DNA of 64,000 bases from Fuscovulum blasticum DSM 2131. GTDB taxonomy: Bacteria; Pseudomonadota; Alphaproteobacteria; Rhodobacterales; Rhodobacteraceae. This document shows, in pieces, positions 45,071 through 54,077 of the stretch. The notes beneath the pieces are model-generated. The model was not told where the DNA came from. It was given only the letters and a program-made list of their open reading frames with translations, and made no database searches. Location: contig NZ_PZKE01000008.1 of assembly GCF_003034965.1 (NCBI RefSeq), forward strand, positions 62,001 to 126,000. Direction: 5' to 3'. Numbering within the stretch: the stretch's first letter is position 1; each line of letters starts with the position of its first letter. The position numbers and the translations under genes are program-made.

Positions 45071-46936
45071 ATGTATGGCATTTCCCGCATCGCCCTGATT
45101 TCCGCACTGGCCGCCTCGGGCCTCGCCGCCCCGGCACTGGCCGCAGACGATGACGATTCCCTTCTGCTGGGCACCATCACCATCACCGCCAGCACCGAGC
45201 CGGTCGAACTGGGCCGCACCGGCGCGACGGTCGATGTCGTCACCGCCGATGACCTGAAGAAATCCGGCGACCAGTCGGTCGCCACGCTGCTGGCCCGCCT
45301 GCCGGGCGTCAGCATGTCGCGCAACGGCGGCCTTGGCACCTCGACCGCGCTGCGCCTGCGTGGCCTCTCGGGCCCCTATATCGGCGTCCGCATCGACGGC
45401 ATCGACGTGTCCGATCCCTCGGGCACCCAATGCGCCTATGACTTCGGCTCCACCACCTCGGGCGGCATTTCCCGCATCGAGGTGCTGCGCGGCTCGCAAT
45501 CGGCGCTGTTCGGGTCGGAAGCCATCGGCGGCGTGGTCGACATCACCACCTTCCGCGCCACGGAAGAGGGCACCTCGGCCCAGATCGGCGTCGAGGCCGG
45601 ATCGAACGCCACCTACAGCGGCACCGCCTCGGTGGCGATGAAGACCGACCGCGTCGAACTGGCCTTCTCGGCCAGCCGCACCATCACCGACGGCATCTCC
45701 TCCTACGCCTATGGCACCGAGGACGACGCCTTCCGCTCAACCACGCTGACGTTCTTCGGCGCCTATCAGGTGTCCGATACCCTGCGCGTCGGCATGAGCC
45801 TGCTTCACCGGGACAGCTTCACCGAATTCGATGACCAGACCGCCGACAACGGCAATATCGAAAACGGCAAGCTGCGCGGCGGCCGCATCTTTGCGCAACT
45901 GCAAACCGGGGCGGTCACGCATGAACTGTCCTACGCCCATACCGATTCCAAGCGCGACTACAGCTATCCGACCGGCTGGTATTCCGAGACCAGCTTCGAC
46001 GGGGGCCGCGAACAGCTTGCCTATCTGGGCAAGTGGAAGGCCAGCGAACAGCTTTCGCTGAACTGGGGTCTGGACCGTACCAAGGAAACCTTCGACGGCT
46101 CCAGCACCTCGATGTTCGGCACCGCGCTTGACGGTGGCAAGGCAACCACGAAATCGGTCTTCGCCGAACTGCTTTACGCCCCCGATCCCTCGCTCGACAT
46201 CTCGCTGGCGGTGCGCCACGACGACCATGAAACCTTCGGCGGTTACGACACCGGCCGTCTGGCCCTGGCCTGGCGCCCTGCGGATGACTGGATCATCCGC
46301 GCCGTCGCCTCGACCGGGTTCCGCGCGCCCTCGCTTTATGAACTTTACAGCGTCGATTACGGCAACCCCGCGCTGCAACCCGAAACCAGCACGAACTTCG
46401 AACTGGGCGCGGAATACCTGTTCAGCGCCGACAGCTCGCTGCAGGTCACGCTGTTCCACACCGAGATCGAGGATCGCATCCAGTGGGCGGGCGGCGCCTA
46501 CAATCAGGTGCCCGGCACCACCACCACCAAGGGGGTCGAGGTGACGGGCCGCGCCGCGCTCGCGCCCGGCTGGTCGATGTTCGGCAACTACACCTATACC
46601 GATGCGACCAACGTCAACGGCGGTGTGGAAACGGTCGCGCTGCGGGTTCCGCGCCATGACCTGACGCTTGGGGTGGAAGGCCAGATCACCGACCGCCTGT
46701 CCGGCCTTGTCACGGTGCAGCATGTGGCCGACTACTGGGATGCCGGGCTCTGGCCGGCGCCCGCGTCCAGGCTCAAGGACTATACCGTCGCCAACCTCAC
46801 AGTGTCTTATGAGGTGAACGACCAGACCGAAGCCTATCTCCGGGTCGAGAACCTGTTCGACGAAGATTACCAGACCGTACGCAACTACGGCCAGCCGGGC
46901 CGGTCGGTCTATCTCGGGATGCGCACCTCGTTCTGA
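45071..46936 (+). CDS. btuB: TonB-dependent cobalamin receptor BtuB
   Basis: A 621-residue outer-membrane receptor; the ATG at 45071 begins a signal peptide (residues 1-~24, ending ALAAD). The plug domain follows (LPGVSMSRNGGLGTSTALRL and SRIEVLRGSQSALFGS), then a 22-strand barrel ending in MRTSF with the terminal Phe for assembly. The ribosome site GGAAAGG is 11 bases before the ATG. It is the first gene of the riboswitch-controlled run, importing cobamides with TonB energy. Confidence 0.94.
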   Translation: MYGISRIALISALAASGLAAPALAADDDDSLLLGTITITASTEPVELGRTGATVDVVTADDLKKSGDQSVATLLARLPGVSMSRNGGLGTSTALRLRGLSGPYIGVRIDGIDVSDPSGTQCAYDFGSTTSGGISRIEVLRGSQSALFGSEAIGGVVDITTFRATEEGTSAQIGVEAGSNATYSGTASVAMKTDRVELAFSASRTITDGISSYAYGTEDDAFRSTTLTFFGAYQVSDTLRVGMSLLHRDSFTEFDDQTADNGNIENGKLRGGRIFAQLQTGAVTHELSYAHTDSKRDYSYPTGWYSETSFDGGREQLAYLGKWKASEQLSLNWGLDRTKETFDGSSTSMFGTALDGGKATTKSVFAELLYAPDPSLDISLAVRHDDHETFGGYDTGRLALAWRPADDWIIRAVASTGFRAPSLYELYSVDYGNPALQPETSTNFELGAEYLFSADSSLQVTLFHTEIEDRIQWAGGAYNQVPGTTTTKGVEVTGRAALAPGWSMFGNYTYTDATNVNGGVETVALRVPRHDLTLGVEGQITDRLSGLVTVQHVADYWDAGLWPAPASRLKDYTVANLTVSYEVNDQTEAYLRVENLFDEDYQTVRNYGQPGRSVYLGMRTSF

Positions 46937-46996
46937 TACTGTTTCGGACCGGGCGGCATCTGCCCGCCCGGTCCGCCGCCTCAATGGAAACGGGTA

Positions 46997-47899
46997 ATGG
47001 TGAACAAGGCCGCATATCGTCGCGACAGGCATACGTCCGCTGCACGTCGGCCATACGCACGGCAGACCTGGGCTATACCTGCCCTTTTCGCAATTAACGC
47101 AGCGTTCGCAGCCCTTTGCACCACCCCCGCCGCCGCCGACCCGGCCCCCGCCCGCGTCGTCTCCATAAACCTCTGCACCGACCAGCTTGCCATGTTGCTG
47201 GCGGCTCCGGGGCAACTGGTTTCGGTCAGCGATCTGGCCACCGATATCCGGTCCTCCTCGATGGTGGATCAGGCCGCCGCCTATCCCGCCAACCATGGCG
47301 GCGCCGAAGAGGTGTTCCTGCTGCACCCAGATCTGGTGCTGGCCGGCACCTATACCACGCTGGGCTCGGTTGACATGCTGCGCCGGCTGGGCGTGCGGGT
47401 GGTGCAGGTGCCGCCGGTGAACGCGCTTGATCAGGTGCCCGAACAGATTATCGCGGTAGGTCAAGCCCTTGGCCGGGAAGACGCCGCCCGCAAACTGGTG
47501 GCCGAATTTCAGGCAGGGCTGGCCGCGCTGGCCGTTGACCTGCCCCCCGCCACAGCGGCCCTCTATTTCCCGAACGGCTATACCACCGGCAAGGGCACCC
47601 TGGCCGATGACGTGCTGACCCGCACCGGCTTTGCCAATGTGGGCGCAACCGCCGGGCTGACCGGCGGCGGCACCCTGCCGCTGGAGCGGCTGGTTCTGGC
47701 CGAACCGCAGGTCGTCGTCACCTCGACGCCCTATCCCGGCGCATCGCGCGCGGAAGAGATCCTGTCGCACCCAGCTCTGGCCGAGATTCGCAAGAAGGCA
47801 GGTATTTCAGCGGCTTCCGATGCCGATTGGGTCTGCGGCACCCCCTATATCCTGCGCGCCGTCGCCGGGATGCGGCAGGCACGAGAGGCGCTGAAATGA
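46997..47899 (+). CDS. btuF: Cobalamin ABC transporter binding protein BtuF
   Basis: A 300-residue periplasmic protein of the BtuF/FepB type. The N-terminal ~48 residues look like a long signal region (WAIPALFAINAAFAALC, ending AAADP). The binding domain has the ARVVSINLCTDQLAMLL opening and the repeated two-lobe pattern with NHGGAEEVFLLHPDLVLAG. It lies 60 bases after btuB and is coupled by ATGA to btuC. Confidence 0.9.
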   Translation: MVNKAAYRRDRHTSAARRPYARQTWAIPALFAINAAFAALCTTPAAADPAPARVVSINLCTDQLAMLLAAPGQLVSVSDLATDIRSSSMVDQAAAYPANHGGAEEVFLLHPDLVLAGTYTTLGSVDMLRRLGVRVVQVPPVNALDQVPEQIIAVGQALGREDAARKLVAEFQAGLAALAVDLPPATAALYFPNGYTTGKGTLADDVLTRTGFANVGATAGLTGGGTLPLERLVLAEPQVVVTSTPYPGASRAEEILSHPALAEIRKKAGISAASDADWVCGTPYILRAVAGMRQAREALK

Positions 47900-48879
47900 A
47901 GCTGATCCTGCCGCTTCTGGCGCTGCTGGTGGCCCTTCTCTTCGCCGCCTCGCTGCTGATCGGCCCGGCGGGGCTGGGTCTGGGCGAGTCGCTCCGCGCG
48001 CTGTTCCGGGGCGAAGGCGAGGCGATGGTTCTGGTGATGCGCGAAATCCGCCTTCCCCGCGCGATCCTTGGCCTGATGGCGGGGGCGGTGCTGGGGCTGT
48101 CGGGGGCCGCGATGCAGGGCTATCTGCGCAACCCGCTGGCCGAACCGGGGCTGATCGGCGTGTCCTCCTCGGCCGCGCTGGGGGCGGTGCTGGCGCTGCA
48201 AACCGGCCTTGCCGCCACCCTTCCGCTGGCCCTGCCACTGGCGGCGCTGGCCGGGGCAGGGGCTTCTGTGCTGCTGGTTCTGGTCATGGCCGGCCCGCGC
48301 GGCGGCGCGCTGGCGCTGATTCTGGCCGGCATCGCGCTGTCGGCCCTGTCCGGCGCCGTCACCTCTCTGGTGCTGAACCTGTCGCCAAACCCTTTTGCTG
48401 CCATGGAAATTGTCCATTGGATGATGGGCTCTCTGGCTGATCGGTCGATGTCGCATGTCTGGCTGGCGGTGCCCTTCATGGTGGCGGGAATGGCCGCGTT
48501 GCTGACCCTTGGCCGGGGCCTTGACGCCCTGACGCTGGGCGAAGATGCCGCGCAGTCGATGGGGGTGAACCTGCCCCGCCTGCGGCTGGTGCTGATCCTT
48601 GGCACCGCCGCCAGCGTGGGGGCCGCCGTGGCGGTGGCCGGGGCCGTGGGCTTCGTCGGCCTTGTGGTGCCGCATCTTCTGCGCCCGCTGGTCGGTGCGC
48701 GCCCCTCGCGCCTGTTGCCCGCCGCCGCTTTGGGCGGGGCGGCCATGCTGCTGGCCGCCGACATCGCCACCCGGCTGATCGCCCCGGACCGCGACCTCAA
48801 GCTGGGCGTCCTGACGGCCCTTGTCGGCGCCCCCTTCTTCCTGCACCTGATCTGGCGGATGCGGAGGGTTGAGGCATGA
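47896..48879 (+). CDS. btuC: Cobalamin ABC transporter permease BtuC
   Basis: A 327-residue permease of the FecCD family with about ten helices. Markers: REIRLPRAILGLMAGAVLGLS near the N-terminus and AVAGAVGFVGLVVPHLLRPL near the C-terminus, which contains the coupling loop. The start ATG overlaps the btuF stop and the end overlaps btuD (ATGA), so the three are co-translated. Confidence 0.95.
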   Translation: MKLILPLLALLVALLFAASLLIGPAGLGLGESLRALFRGEGEAMVLVMREIRLPRAILGLMAGAVLGLSGAAMQGYLRNPLAEPGLIGVSSSAALGAVLALQTGLAATLPLALPLAALAGAGASVLLVLVMAGPRGGALALILAGIALSALSGAVTSLVLNLSPNPFAAMEIVHWMMGSLADRSMSHVWLAVPFMVAGMAALLTLGRGLDALTLGEDAAQSMGVNLPRLRLVLILGTAASVGAAVAVAGAVGFVGLVVPHLLRPLVGARPSRLLPAAALGGAAMLLAADIATRLIAPDRDLKLGVLTALVGAPFFLHLIWRMRRVEA

Positions 48880-49619
48880 CCCTGCTTTCGTTGCAGAATC
48901 TGACCGTGCGGCGGGGCCAGTGCCCGGTGGTGGATGATGTCAGCCTGACGGTTTCCAGGGGGGAATTCGTCGGCCTGCTGGGCCCCAACGGTGCCGGCAA
49001 GACCAGCCTTCTGCGCGGGGCGCTGGGGCTTTTGCCGGCCGAGGGCCGGTCCTCGCTGGCCAGCCTGCCGCCGCTGGCCCGCGCGCGCGCCGCCGCCTTC
49101 CTGCCGCAAGGGCGCGAAATCGCCTGGCCTGTCAGCGTCGAGGTGCTGGTGGCGCTGGGGCGCAGCCCGCATGGCGCCGCCGACCCCACCGATCCGGCGG
49201 TGAATCGTGCGCTGGCCCGCATGGGGCTGACCGCCTTTCGCCAGCGCCGCGCGACCGAACTTTCGGGTGGCGAACAGGCCCGCGTGCTGATTGCCCGCGC
49301 GCTGGCACAGGAAACCCCGCTGCTGCTGGCGGATGAGCCGGTTGCCGGTCTGGACCCCGAGGCGCAGATCCGCACCATGCAGGTCTTTGCCGACCTCGCC
49401 GCTGAAGGCCATGGCGTGGTGGCGGCGATCCATGACCTTGGCCTTGCCGCCCGCCATTGTTCGCGCCTGCTGCTGATCCACCGCGGCAGGCTGGTGGCCG
49501 ATGGCCCCCCGCGCGAGGTGCTGACCGATGCCGCCCTTGCCGAAGTCTTCGGAATCAAGGGCTTCCACACAGAAACGGCCGACGGGCCGGTGTTTCAGCC
49601 GATGGGTCTGGTGCGGTGA
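48876..49619 (+). CDS. btuD: Cobalamin ABC transporter ATPase BtuD
   Basis: A 247-residue ATPase with Walker A GPNGAGKTS, signature LSGGEQARVLIARAL, Walker B LLLADEPVAGLD and the H-loop AAIHDLGLAARH. It powers BtuCF import. The stop overlaps the GTG start of cbiZ (GTGA), tying expression of the remodelling enzyme to the importer. Confidence 0.95.
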   Translation: MTLLSLQNLTVRRGQCPVVDDVSLTVSRGEFVGLLGPNGAGKTSLLRGALGLLPAEGRSSLASLPPLARARAAAFLPQGREIAWPVSVEVLVALGRSPHGAADPTDPAVNRALARMGLTAFRQRRATELSGGEQARVLIARALAQETPLLLADEPVAGLDPEAQIRTMQVFADLAAEGHGVVAAIHDLGLAARHCSRLLLIHRGRLVADGPPREVLTDAALAEVFGIKGFHTETADGPVFQPMGLVR

Positions 49620-50269
49620 TCACGGTCACGCTGGACCGGCCCTGGCTGATGGCCCGGCTGCCCGCGTGCTGGCGGGTGCTGTCCCATGCGCCCTATGGCG
49701 CGGGCTATCGCCTGACCGATCAGGTGCTGTGGCGCGAGGTGAAGAACGCCGATCTGACGCCCGATTTCGACGTGGATGACTGGTTCGCCGCGCAGATGCA
49801 GCGGGCGCCCATGGCGGTGGGCATGATGACCTCGCGCGATATCGGCACCTGGGATCAGGCCACGGCCACGGTGGACAGCATCACCGCGCAGGCGGTGGTG
49901 ACGCTGGGCCTGTCGAACGCGGAATCGGTCGGGCGCCGGCTGCCCTGGCATTCGGCCGATTATGGCACCATCAACCTGCTGGTCGCCACCGACGCGCCCC
50001 TTACCGAAACCGCCCAGCTTGAGGCGCTGACCATCGCCGTGCAGGCCCGCACGGCGGCGGTGATGGCGCTTGGGCTGGAGCTGGACACCGGCATCGCCAC
50101 CGGAACCGGCACCGATTGCACCGCGCTGGCCTGCCCGCCGGGCGAGGGGCGCTATGCCGGGCTGCATACCGCCGTGGGCGAGGCCGTGGGCGCAGCCGCG
50201 CGGGCGGCGGTGGCGCGGGCCGGGGCCGACTGGAAACGCTGGCGCGAGGCCGAACGGGCCGGGCGTTAG
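49616..50269 (+). CDS. cbiZ: Adenosylcobinamide amidohydrolase CbiZ
   Basis: A 217-residue protein; the GTG start gives VITVTLDRPWLMARL. It matches the CbiZ (DUF105) fold: MMTSRDIGTWDQATATVD, AVVTLGLSNAESVG, INLLVATDAPLTETA, and GTGTDCTALACPPGEGR near the end. CbiZ removes the lower-ligand side of adenosylcobamides so they can be rebuilt with a preferred base. As the last gene of the riboswitch operon it lets the cell use foreign cobamides. Confidence 0.93.
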   Translation: MITVTLDRPWLMARLPACWRVLSHAPYGAGYRLTDQVLWREVKNADLTPDFDVDDWFAAQMQRAPMAVGMMTSRDIGTWDQATATVDSITAQAVVTLGLSNAESVGRRLPWHSADYGTINLLVATDAPLTETAQLEALTIAVQARTAAVMALGLELDTGIATGTGTDCTALACPPGEGRYAGLHTAVGEAVGAAARAAVARAGADWKRWREAERAGR

Positions 50270-50277
50270 CCCGCGTC

Positions 50278-50583
50278 TTACTCGGCCGTCGGGGTCACGT
50301 CCTGCCGCAGCTTGCCGGTTTCGGAATAGATCAGGATTCGCCCCGTCTGGGTGACCACGGCATACCAGCTTTTCCCGAAGGTCACCGCCGCCGCCGTCTC
50401 GCCTTGCGGCAGCACCACGGTCTCGGGCAGTTTCGGCGGGCCTGACATCACCTGCGGCATCCGGGTGACAAGCAGCCAGACCACGGTTATGACAGCGCCG
50501 ATCATGGACAGGGTGAGCAGGATCACCAGCCATTTCAGCAGGCGGAGCGAGGGCGGAAGCGGACCCTCTTCAGGAGCGGCCAT
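50278..50583 (-). CDS. Small membrane protein (DUF6476-like)
   Basis: A 101-residue protein with one membrane helix (LLKWLVILLTLSMIGAVITV, residues ~14-40) and a short, probably periplasmic C-domain (SWYAVVTQTGRILIYSE). Size and layout fit the small DUF6476 group of this family. The start ATG (50581-50583) shares two bases with the start codon of the opposite-strand pseudouridine synthase. A GAAAGG ribosome site lies within that gene's coding sequence. It is downstream of cbiZ on the other strand. Confidence 0.75.
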   Translation of the reverse strand: MAAPEEGPLPPSLRLLKWLVILLTLSMIGAVITVVWLLVTRMPQVMSGPPKLPETVVLPQGETAAAVTFGKSWYAVVTQTGRILIYSETGKLRQDVTPTAE

Positions 50584-51655
50584 GGCGGATGTGCCTTTCG
50601 AAGACGACGAAGACGCCGGGGCGCCGGACGAAAACGGGGTGCTGACCGTGACCCTTGGCCCCGATGCCCCCGCCCGCCTTGATAAGGCGCTTGCGCTTGC
50701 GGTGCCAGAGGAGGCGGTGCTGTCCCGGTCGCATCTGGCCAGACTGATCGAATCCGGTGCCGTCAGCCGCGGGGCCGAGGTGGTGCGTGACCTGAAGGCC
50801 AAGGCGAAGCCGGGCGAAGTCTGGACCATCCGCCGCGCGCCCGCCGAAGAGATCGAGGCGCGGCCCGAGGCGATTGCGCTGGTGGTGGTGCATGAAGACT
50901 CCGACCTGATCGTGATCGACAAGCCCGCCGGCATGGTGGTTCACCCTGCGCCGGGGTCGCCCAACGGAACGCTGGTCAACGCGCTGCTGCACCATTGCGG
51001 CGACACGCTGTCCGGCATCGGCGGGGCCCGGCGGCCCGGCATCGTGCACCGGATCGACAAGGATACCAGCGGCCTTCTGGTGGTGGCCAAGACCGACCGG
51101 GCGCATCAGGGGCTGGCGGCGCAGTTCGCCGCGCACACAGTGACGCGGCATTACATGGCCGTGGTGCATGGCGTGCCCCAGGCCGCCGACCCGCGCCTGC
51201 GCGGCACCCGCGGTGTCAGCGCCGAAGCCGGCGGCATCCTGCGCATCGCCACCAACCTGGCCCGCCACCGCACCGACCGGCAGCGGCAGGCCGTGGTCTG
51301 GCCGCCCGAGGGGCGCCATGCCGTGACGCGCTTCCGCGTGGTTGAGGACTTTGCCGATCAGGCGGCGCTGGTTGACTGCTGGCTGGAAACCGGCCGCACC
51401 CACCAGATCCGGGTGCATCTGGCCCATGCCGGCCATGGGCTGCTGGGCGATCCGGTCTATGGCGGCAAACGCACGCTGTCGGCCAAGGCGCTGGGGCCCG
51501 AAGGGGCTGCGGCCGGCATGGCCTTTCCGCGGCAGGCGCTTCATGCGGCGACGTTGGGGTTCGATCACCCCGCGACCGGCGCGCGGCTGGATTTCGCCGC
51601 CCCCCTGCCACCGGACATGGCCGCCCTGATCGCGGCGCTTCGCAGCGGCGCCTGA
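50582..51655 (+). CDS. RluA-family pseudouridine synthase
   Basis: A 357-residue protein: S4 RNA-binding domain (residues ~32-90) and a pseudouridine synthase domain with the catalytic Asp in GIVHRIDKDTSGLLVVAK (Asp159) and the GRTHQIRVHLAH segment near the end. The S4 domain suggests an RluD/RluC-like enzyme acting on 23S rRNA. An AGGAGC ribosome site precedes the ATG. Its start codon overlaps that of the opposite-strand gene. Confidence 0.93.
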   Translation: MADVPFEDDEDAGAPDENGVLTVTLGPDAPARLDKALALAVPEEAVLSRSHLARLIESGAVSRGAEVVRDLKAKAKPGEVWTIRRAPAEEIEARPEAIALVVVHEDSDLIVIDKPAGMVVHPAPGSPNGTLVNALLHHCGDTLSGIGGARRPGIVHRIDKDTSGLLVVAKTDRAHQGLAAQFAAHTVTRHYMAVVHGVPQAADPRLRGTRGVSAEAGGILRIATNLARHRTDRQRQAVVWPPEGRHAVTRFRVVEDFADQAALVDCWLETGRTHQIRVHLAHAGHGLLGDPVYGGKRTLSAKALGPEGAAAGMAFPRQALHAATLGFDHPATGARLDFAAPLPPDMAALIAALRSGA

Positions 51656-51697
51656 CGGTCTGCCGCAACGTCCTTGCGATCACGCTTATGCCACATC

Positions 51698-51726
51698 TTG
51701 TAACCTGAGCGTGAAAATCCTAATAT
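51698..51726 (+). promoter_or_regulatory. Near-consensus sigma-70 promoter upstream of kup
   Basis: TTGTAA (51698-51703), exactly 17 bases, TAATAT (51721-51726). Few promoters in this G+C-rich window are as close to consensus. The predicted start near 51733 gives a leader of about 170 bases before kup. Confidence 0.7.
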
Positions 51727-51729
51727 GAG

Positions 51730-51904
51730 GTCGCGCCGGCCTCGCCGGTCATGGAGTCGGAGTTACCGCTCGCCCCTGCTGCCCCAGGGGCATAACCGGA
51801 CCGAGAAGCCTTTGTCGAACGGGTGACAGGCGCCTGAACGACCGCCGCCTTCGGGCCGGAAAACCGCTCAATCCCCCCTCAATCTCTGCTCTTGGTGGTC
51901 ATCC
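51730..51904 (+). ncRNA. Structured leader of kup (unidentified RNA element)
   Basis: Nested arms in order: TCGG (51757-51760), GTTA (51762-51765), GCCCCTG (51772-51778), loop CTGCCC, CAGGGGC (51785-51791), TAAC (51793-51796), CCGA (51801-51804). All pair, with small internal loops, giving one long irregular stem. A second CCGGC/GCCGG arm lies at 51736-51748. I do not recognise a known riboswitch class; a role in potassium-related control is a guess from the downstream gene. Confidence 0.5.
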
Positions 51905-53884
51905 ATGATCCACGATCCCGTCCGTCTTGCGGACCAGCCGTCCTTGCCGCTGTTTGACGAAGAAGCCCTCGACATCGCCGATTACCTTCGGTCAGAGGGC
52001 GACACGCAGTCCGACATTCATGAGGACGAAGCCGGGCGACAAGGCTTCGCCGCCCTGACCATCGGCGCCATCGGCGTGGTATATGGCGATATCGGCACGT
52101 CCCCGATCTACGCCTTCCGCGAGGCGCTGAAAGCCACCGGCGTGGCCCAGCCCGGCCCGCCCGAGGTGCTGGGCATCCTGTCGCTGCTGATCTGGACGCT
52201 GATCCTGATCGTTACCGTGAAATATGTGTTTGTCCTCTTGCGGGCTGACAACCGCGGCGAAGGCGGGATTCTGGCGCTTTACACGCTGGTGCGGCTGGCC
52301 ACCGGCAGGCGGTCTATTCCGATCCTGATGCTGGCCATTGCGGGGGCTGCGCTGTTTGCGGGCGATGCCGCGATCACGCCGGCAATCTCGGTCCTCTCTG
52401 CGGTCGAGGGGATGGATCTCGTCCTGCCGGCGCTGGAAAGCTATATCCTGCCCATCACCATGGGGATTCTGGTCGCGCTGTTCTTCGGCCAGCGCCGGGG
52501 CACCGCCAGCGTGGCGCGGCTGTTCGGGCCGGTGACGGCCGTCTGGTTTCTGGTGCTGGCGGGCCTTGGGCTGTGGCACATGACCGAAACGCCCTGGGTC
52601 GTTTCGGCCTTCAGCCCGATCTGGGGCGCGCAGTTCCTGGTCAACCACACCGGCGTGGCCTTCGTGGTGCTGGGGGCGATCTTTCTGGCAGTCACCGGGG
52701 GCGAGGCGCTTTATGCCGACCTGGGCCATTTCGGGCGCAAGCCCATCATGGCGGCCTGGTTCGCGCTGGTGCTGCCGGCGCTGGTGCTGAACTATCTGGG
52801 GCAGGGTGCCCTGGTGCTGGCCCATCCCGAAAGCGCCGAAAACTCGTTCTTCGCCATGGCGTCCTCCTCGCTGCTGCCCTTCCTGGTGGGGCTGGCCACG
52901 GCGGCCACCGTCATTGCCAGCCAGGCGGTGATCTCTGGCGCGTTCTCGATGGCGCGGGGCGCGGCACAGCTTGGGTTCCTGCCCCGGCTGCGCATCGTTC
53001 ACACGGCCGAAGGTCAAAGCGGCCAGATCTACATCGGGGCGGTCAACTGGCTGCTTCTGGGCGGCGTGCTGTGGCTGGTGCTGGCGTTCCAGTCCTCGGG
53101 CGCGCTGGCCTCGGCCTATGGCATTGCCGTGACCGGCACCATGGTGCTGACCACCGTGCTGGGGGTGCTGTATCTGATCCGCTCGGGCCGGCTTTCCGCG
53201 CCGGTGGCGATCCTGCTGGCCGCGCCGGTGGCGGTGATCGAATGGGTCTTCCTGGCCTCGAACCTGACCAAGATCCTGGACGGCGGCTATGTGCCCCTGC
53301 TTGCGGCGCTGGCGGTCGGGCTGGTGATGTGGGCCTGGTGGCGCGGGGTGCAACTGGTCAAGGCGCGGATTCACAAGCTGGCGGTGCCGGTGTCCAGCTT
53401 CGTCCGCGCCATGCGCGGATCGTCGGTCAACGTGATTCCCGGCACGGCCTTCTTCCTGACGGGCGACCCGGACATCGTGCCCTCGGCCCTGCTGCACAAT
53501 CTCAAGCACAACCGGGTTCTGCATGACCAGACCGTGTTCCTGACGGTGGAAACCCTGCGCGTGCCCTATGCCACGGCGGAAGAGCGGGCCAGCGTCGAAC
53601 ATCTGGGCGGCCCGTTCCTGCGGGTGACGCTGCGCTTTGGCTTCATGGAAACGCCGAATGTCAGCCGCGCCATGGGCCATGCCCGCAAGGCCGGGCTGAA
53701 GTTCGATGTGATGACCTCGACCTTCTTCCTGGGCCGCCGCCGTGCCGTGGCCACCGGCAAGGGGTTCGAACTGCTGATGGACCGCTTCTATGTCGTCCTG
53801 TCGCGCTTTGCCGCAGATCCGACCGATTTCTATCACCTGCCGCGCGACCGGGTGGTCGAACTGGGCGAACGGGTGGCAATCTGA
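51905..53884 (+). CDS. kup: Potassium transporter Kup
   Basis: A 659-residue membrane protein with about twelve helices: family opening ALTIGAIGVVYGDIGTSPIY, then LRADNRGEGGILALYTL, and a soluble C-terminal region (~505-659). It imports K+ by proton symport. The unusual feature is the long, structured 5' leader behind a strong promoter. A hairpin follows the stop. Confidence 0.96.
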   Translation: MIHDPVRLADQPSLPLFDEEALDIADYLRSEGDTQSDIHEDEAGRQGFAALTIGAIGVVYGDIGTSPIYAFREALKATGVAQPGPPEVLGILSLLIWTLILIVTVKYVFVLLRADNRGEGGILALYTLVRLATGRRSIPILMLAIAGAALFAGDAAITPAISVLSAVEGMDLVLPALESYILPITMGILVALFFGQRRGTASVARLFGPVTAVWFLVLAGLGLWHMTETPWVVSAFSPIWGAQFLVNHTGVAFVVLGAIFLAVTGGEALYADLGHFGRKPIMAAWFALVLPALVLNYLGQGALVLAHPESAENSFFAMASSSLLPFLVGLATAATVIASQAVISGAFSMARGAAQLGFLPRLRIVHTAEGQSGQIYIGAVNWLLLGGVLWLVLAFQSSGALASAYGIAVTGTMVLTTVLGVLYLIRSGRLSAPVAILLAAPVAVIEWVFLASNLTKILDGGYVPLLAALAVGLVMWAWWRGVQLVKARIHKLAVPVSSFVRAMRGSSVNVIPGTAFFLTGDPDIVPSALLHNLKHNRVLHDQTVFLTVETLRVPYATAEERASVEHLGGPFLRVTLRFGFMETPNVSRAMGHARKAGLKFDVMTSTFFLGRRRAVATGKGFELLMDRFYVVLSRFAADPTDFYHLPRDRVVELGERVAI

Positions 53885-53935
53885 TCCGATAGAAACGATC
53901 AGGTATTCTGACAATCGCGTGAGAGATGTGTCACA

Positions 53936-53961
53936 GCCCTTGGCCCCTGGCGGCCAAGGGC
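53936..53961 (+). terminator. Hairpin after kup
   Basis: A perfect 10-bp stem (GCCCTTGGCC / GGCCAAGGGC) with a six-base loop lies 52 bases after the kup stop, followed by GCATCTTTG. The short T-run makes a partial terminator plausible. Confidence 0.5.
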
Positions 53962-53967
53962 GCATCT

Positions 53968-53996
53968 TTGACCAAGGGTTCCGGGCCATGCCGTAT
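53968..53996 (+). promoter_or_regulatory. Possible rpoH promoter
   Basis: TTGACC (53968-53973), 17 bases, CCGTAT (53991-53996). The -35 is good, the -10 weak, as is common in Rhodobacteraceae. It lies about 80 bases before rpoH. Confidence 0.35.
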
Positions 53997-54077
53997 TGAA
54001 ACGGGGGACTCCGGGCCTTAGGTTACGCGATCCGATCCCGGGGGCTGATGGCACCGGGACCAAGAAAGGGGGGCAGA

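Noticed and set aside
51730-51904. Known riboswitch (M-box or ydaO type) in the kup leader
   Set aside because: Some short words (CTGCCC, GTCGAA) recall the M-box, but the conserved opening GTTAGGTGAGGCTCCT and the AATGGGT-AACAG core are missing or out of order. I therefore list it as unidentified.
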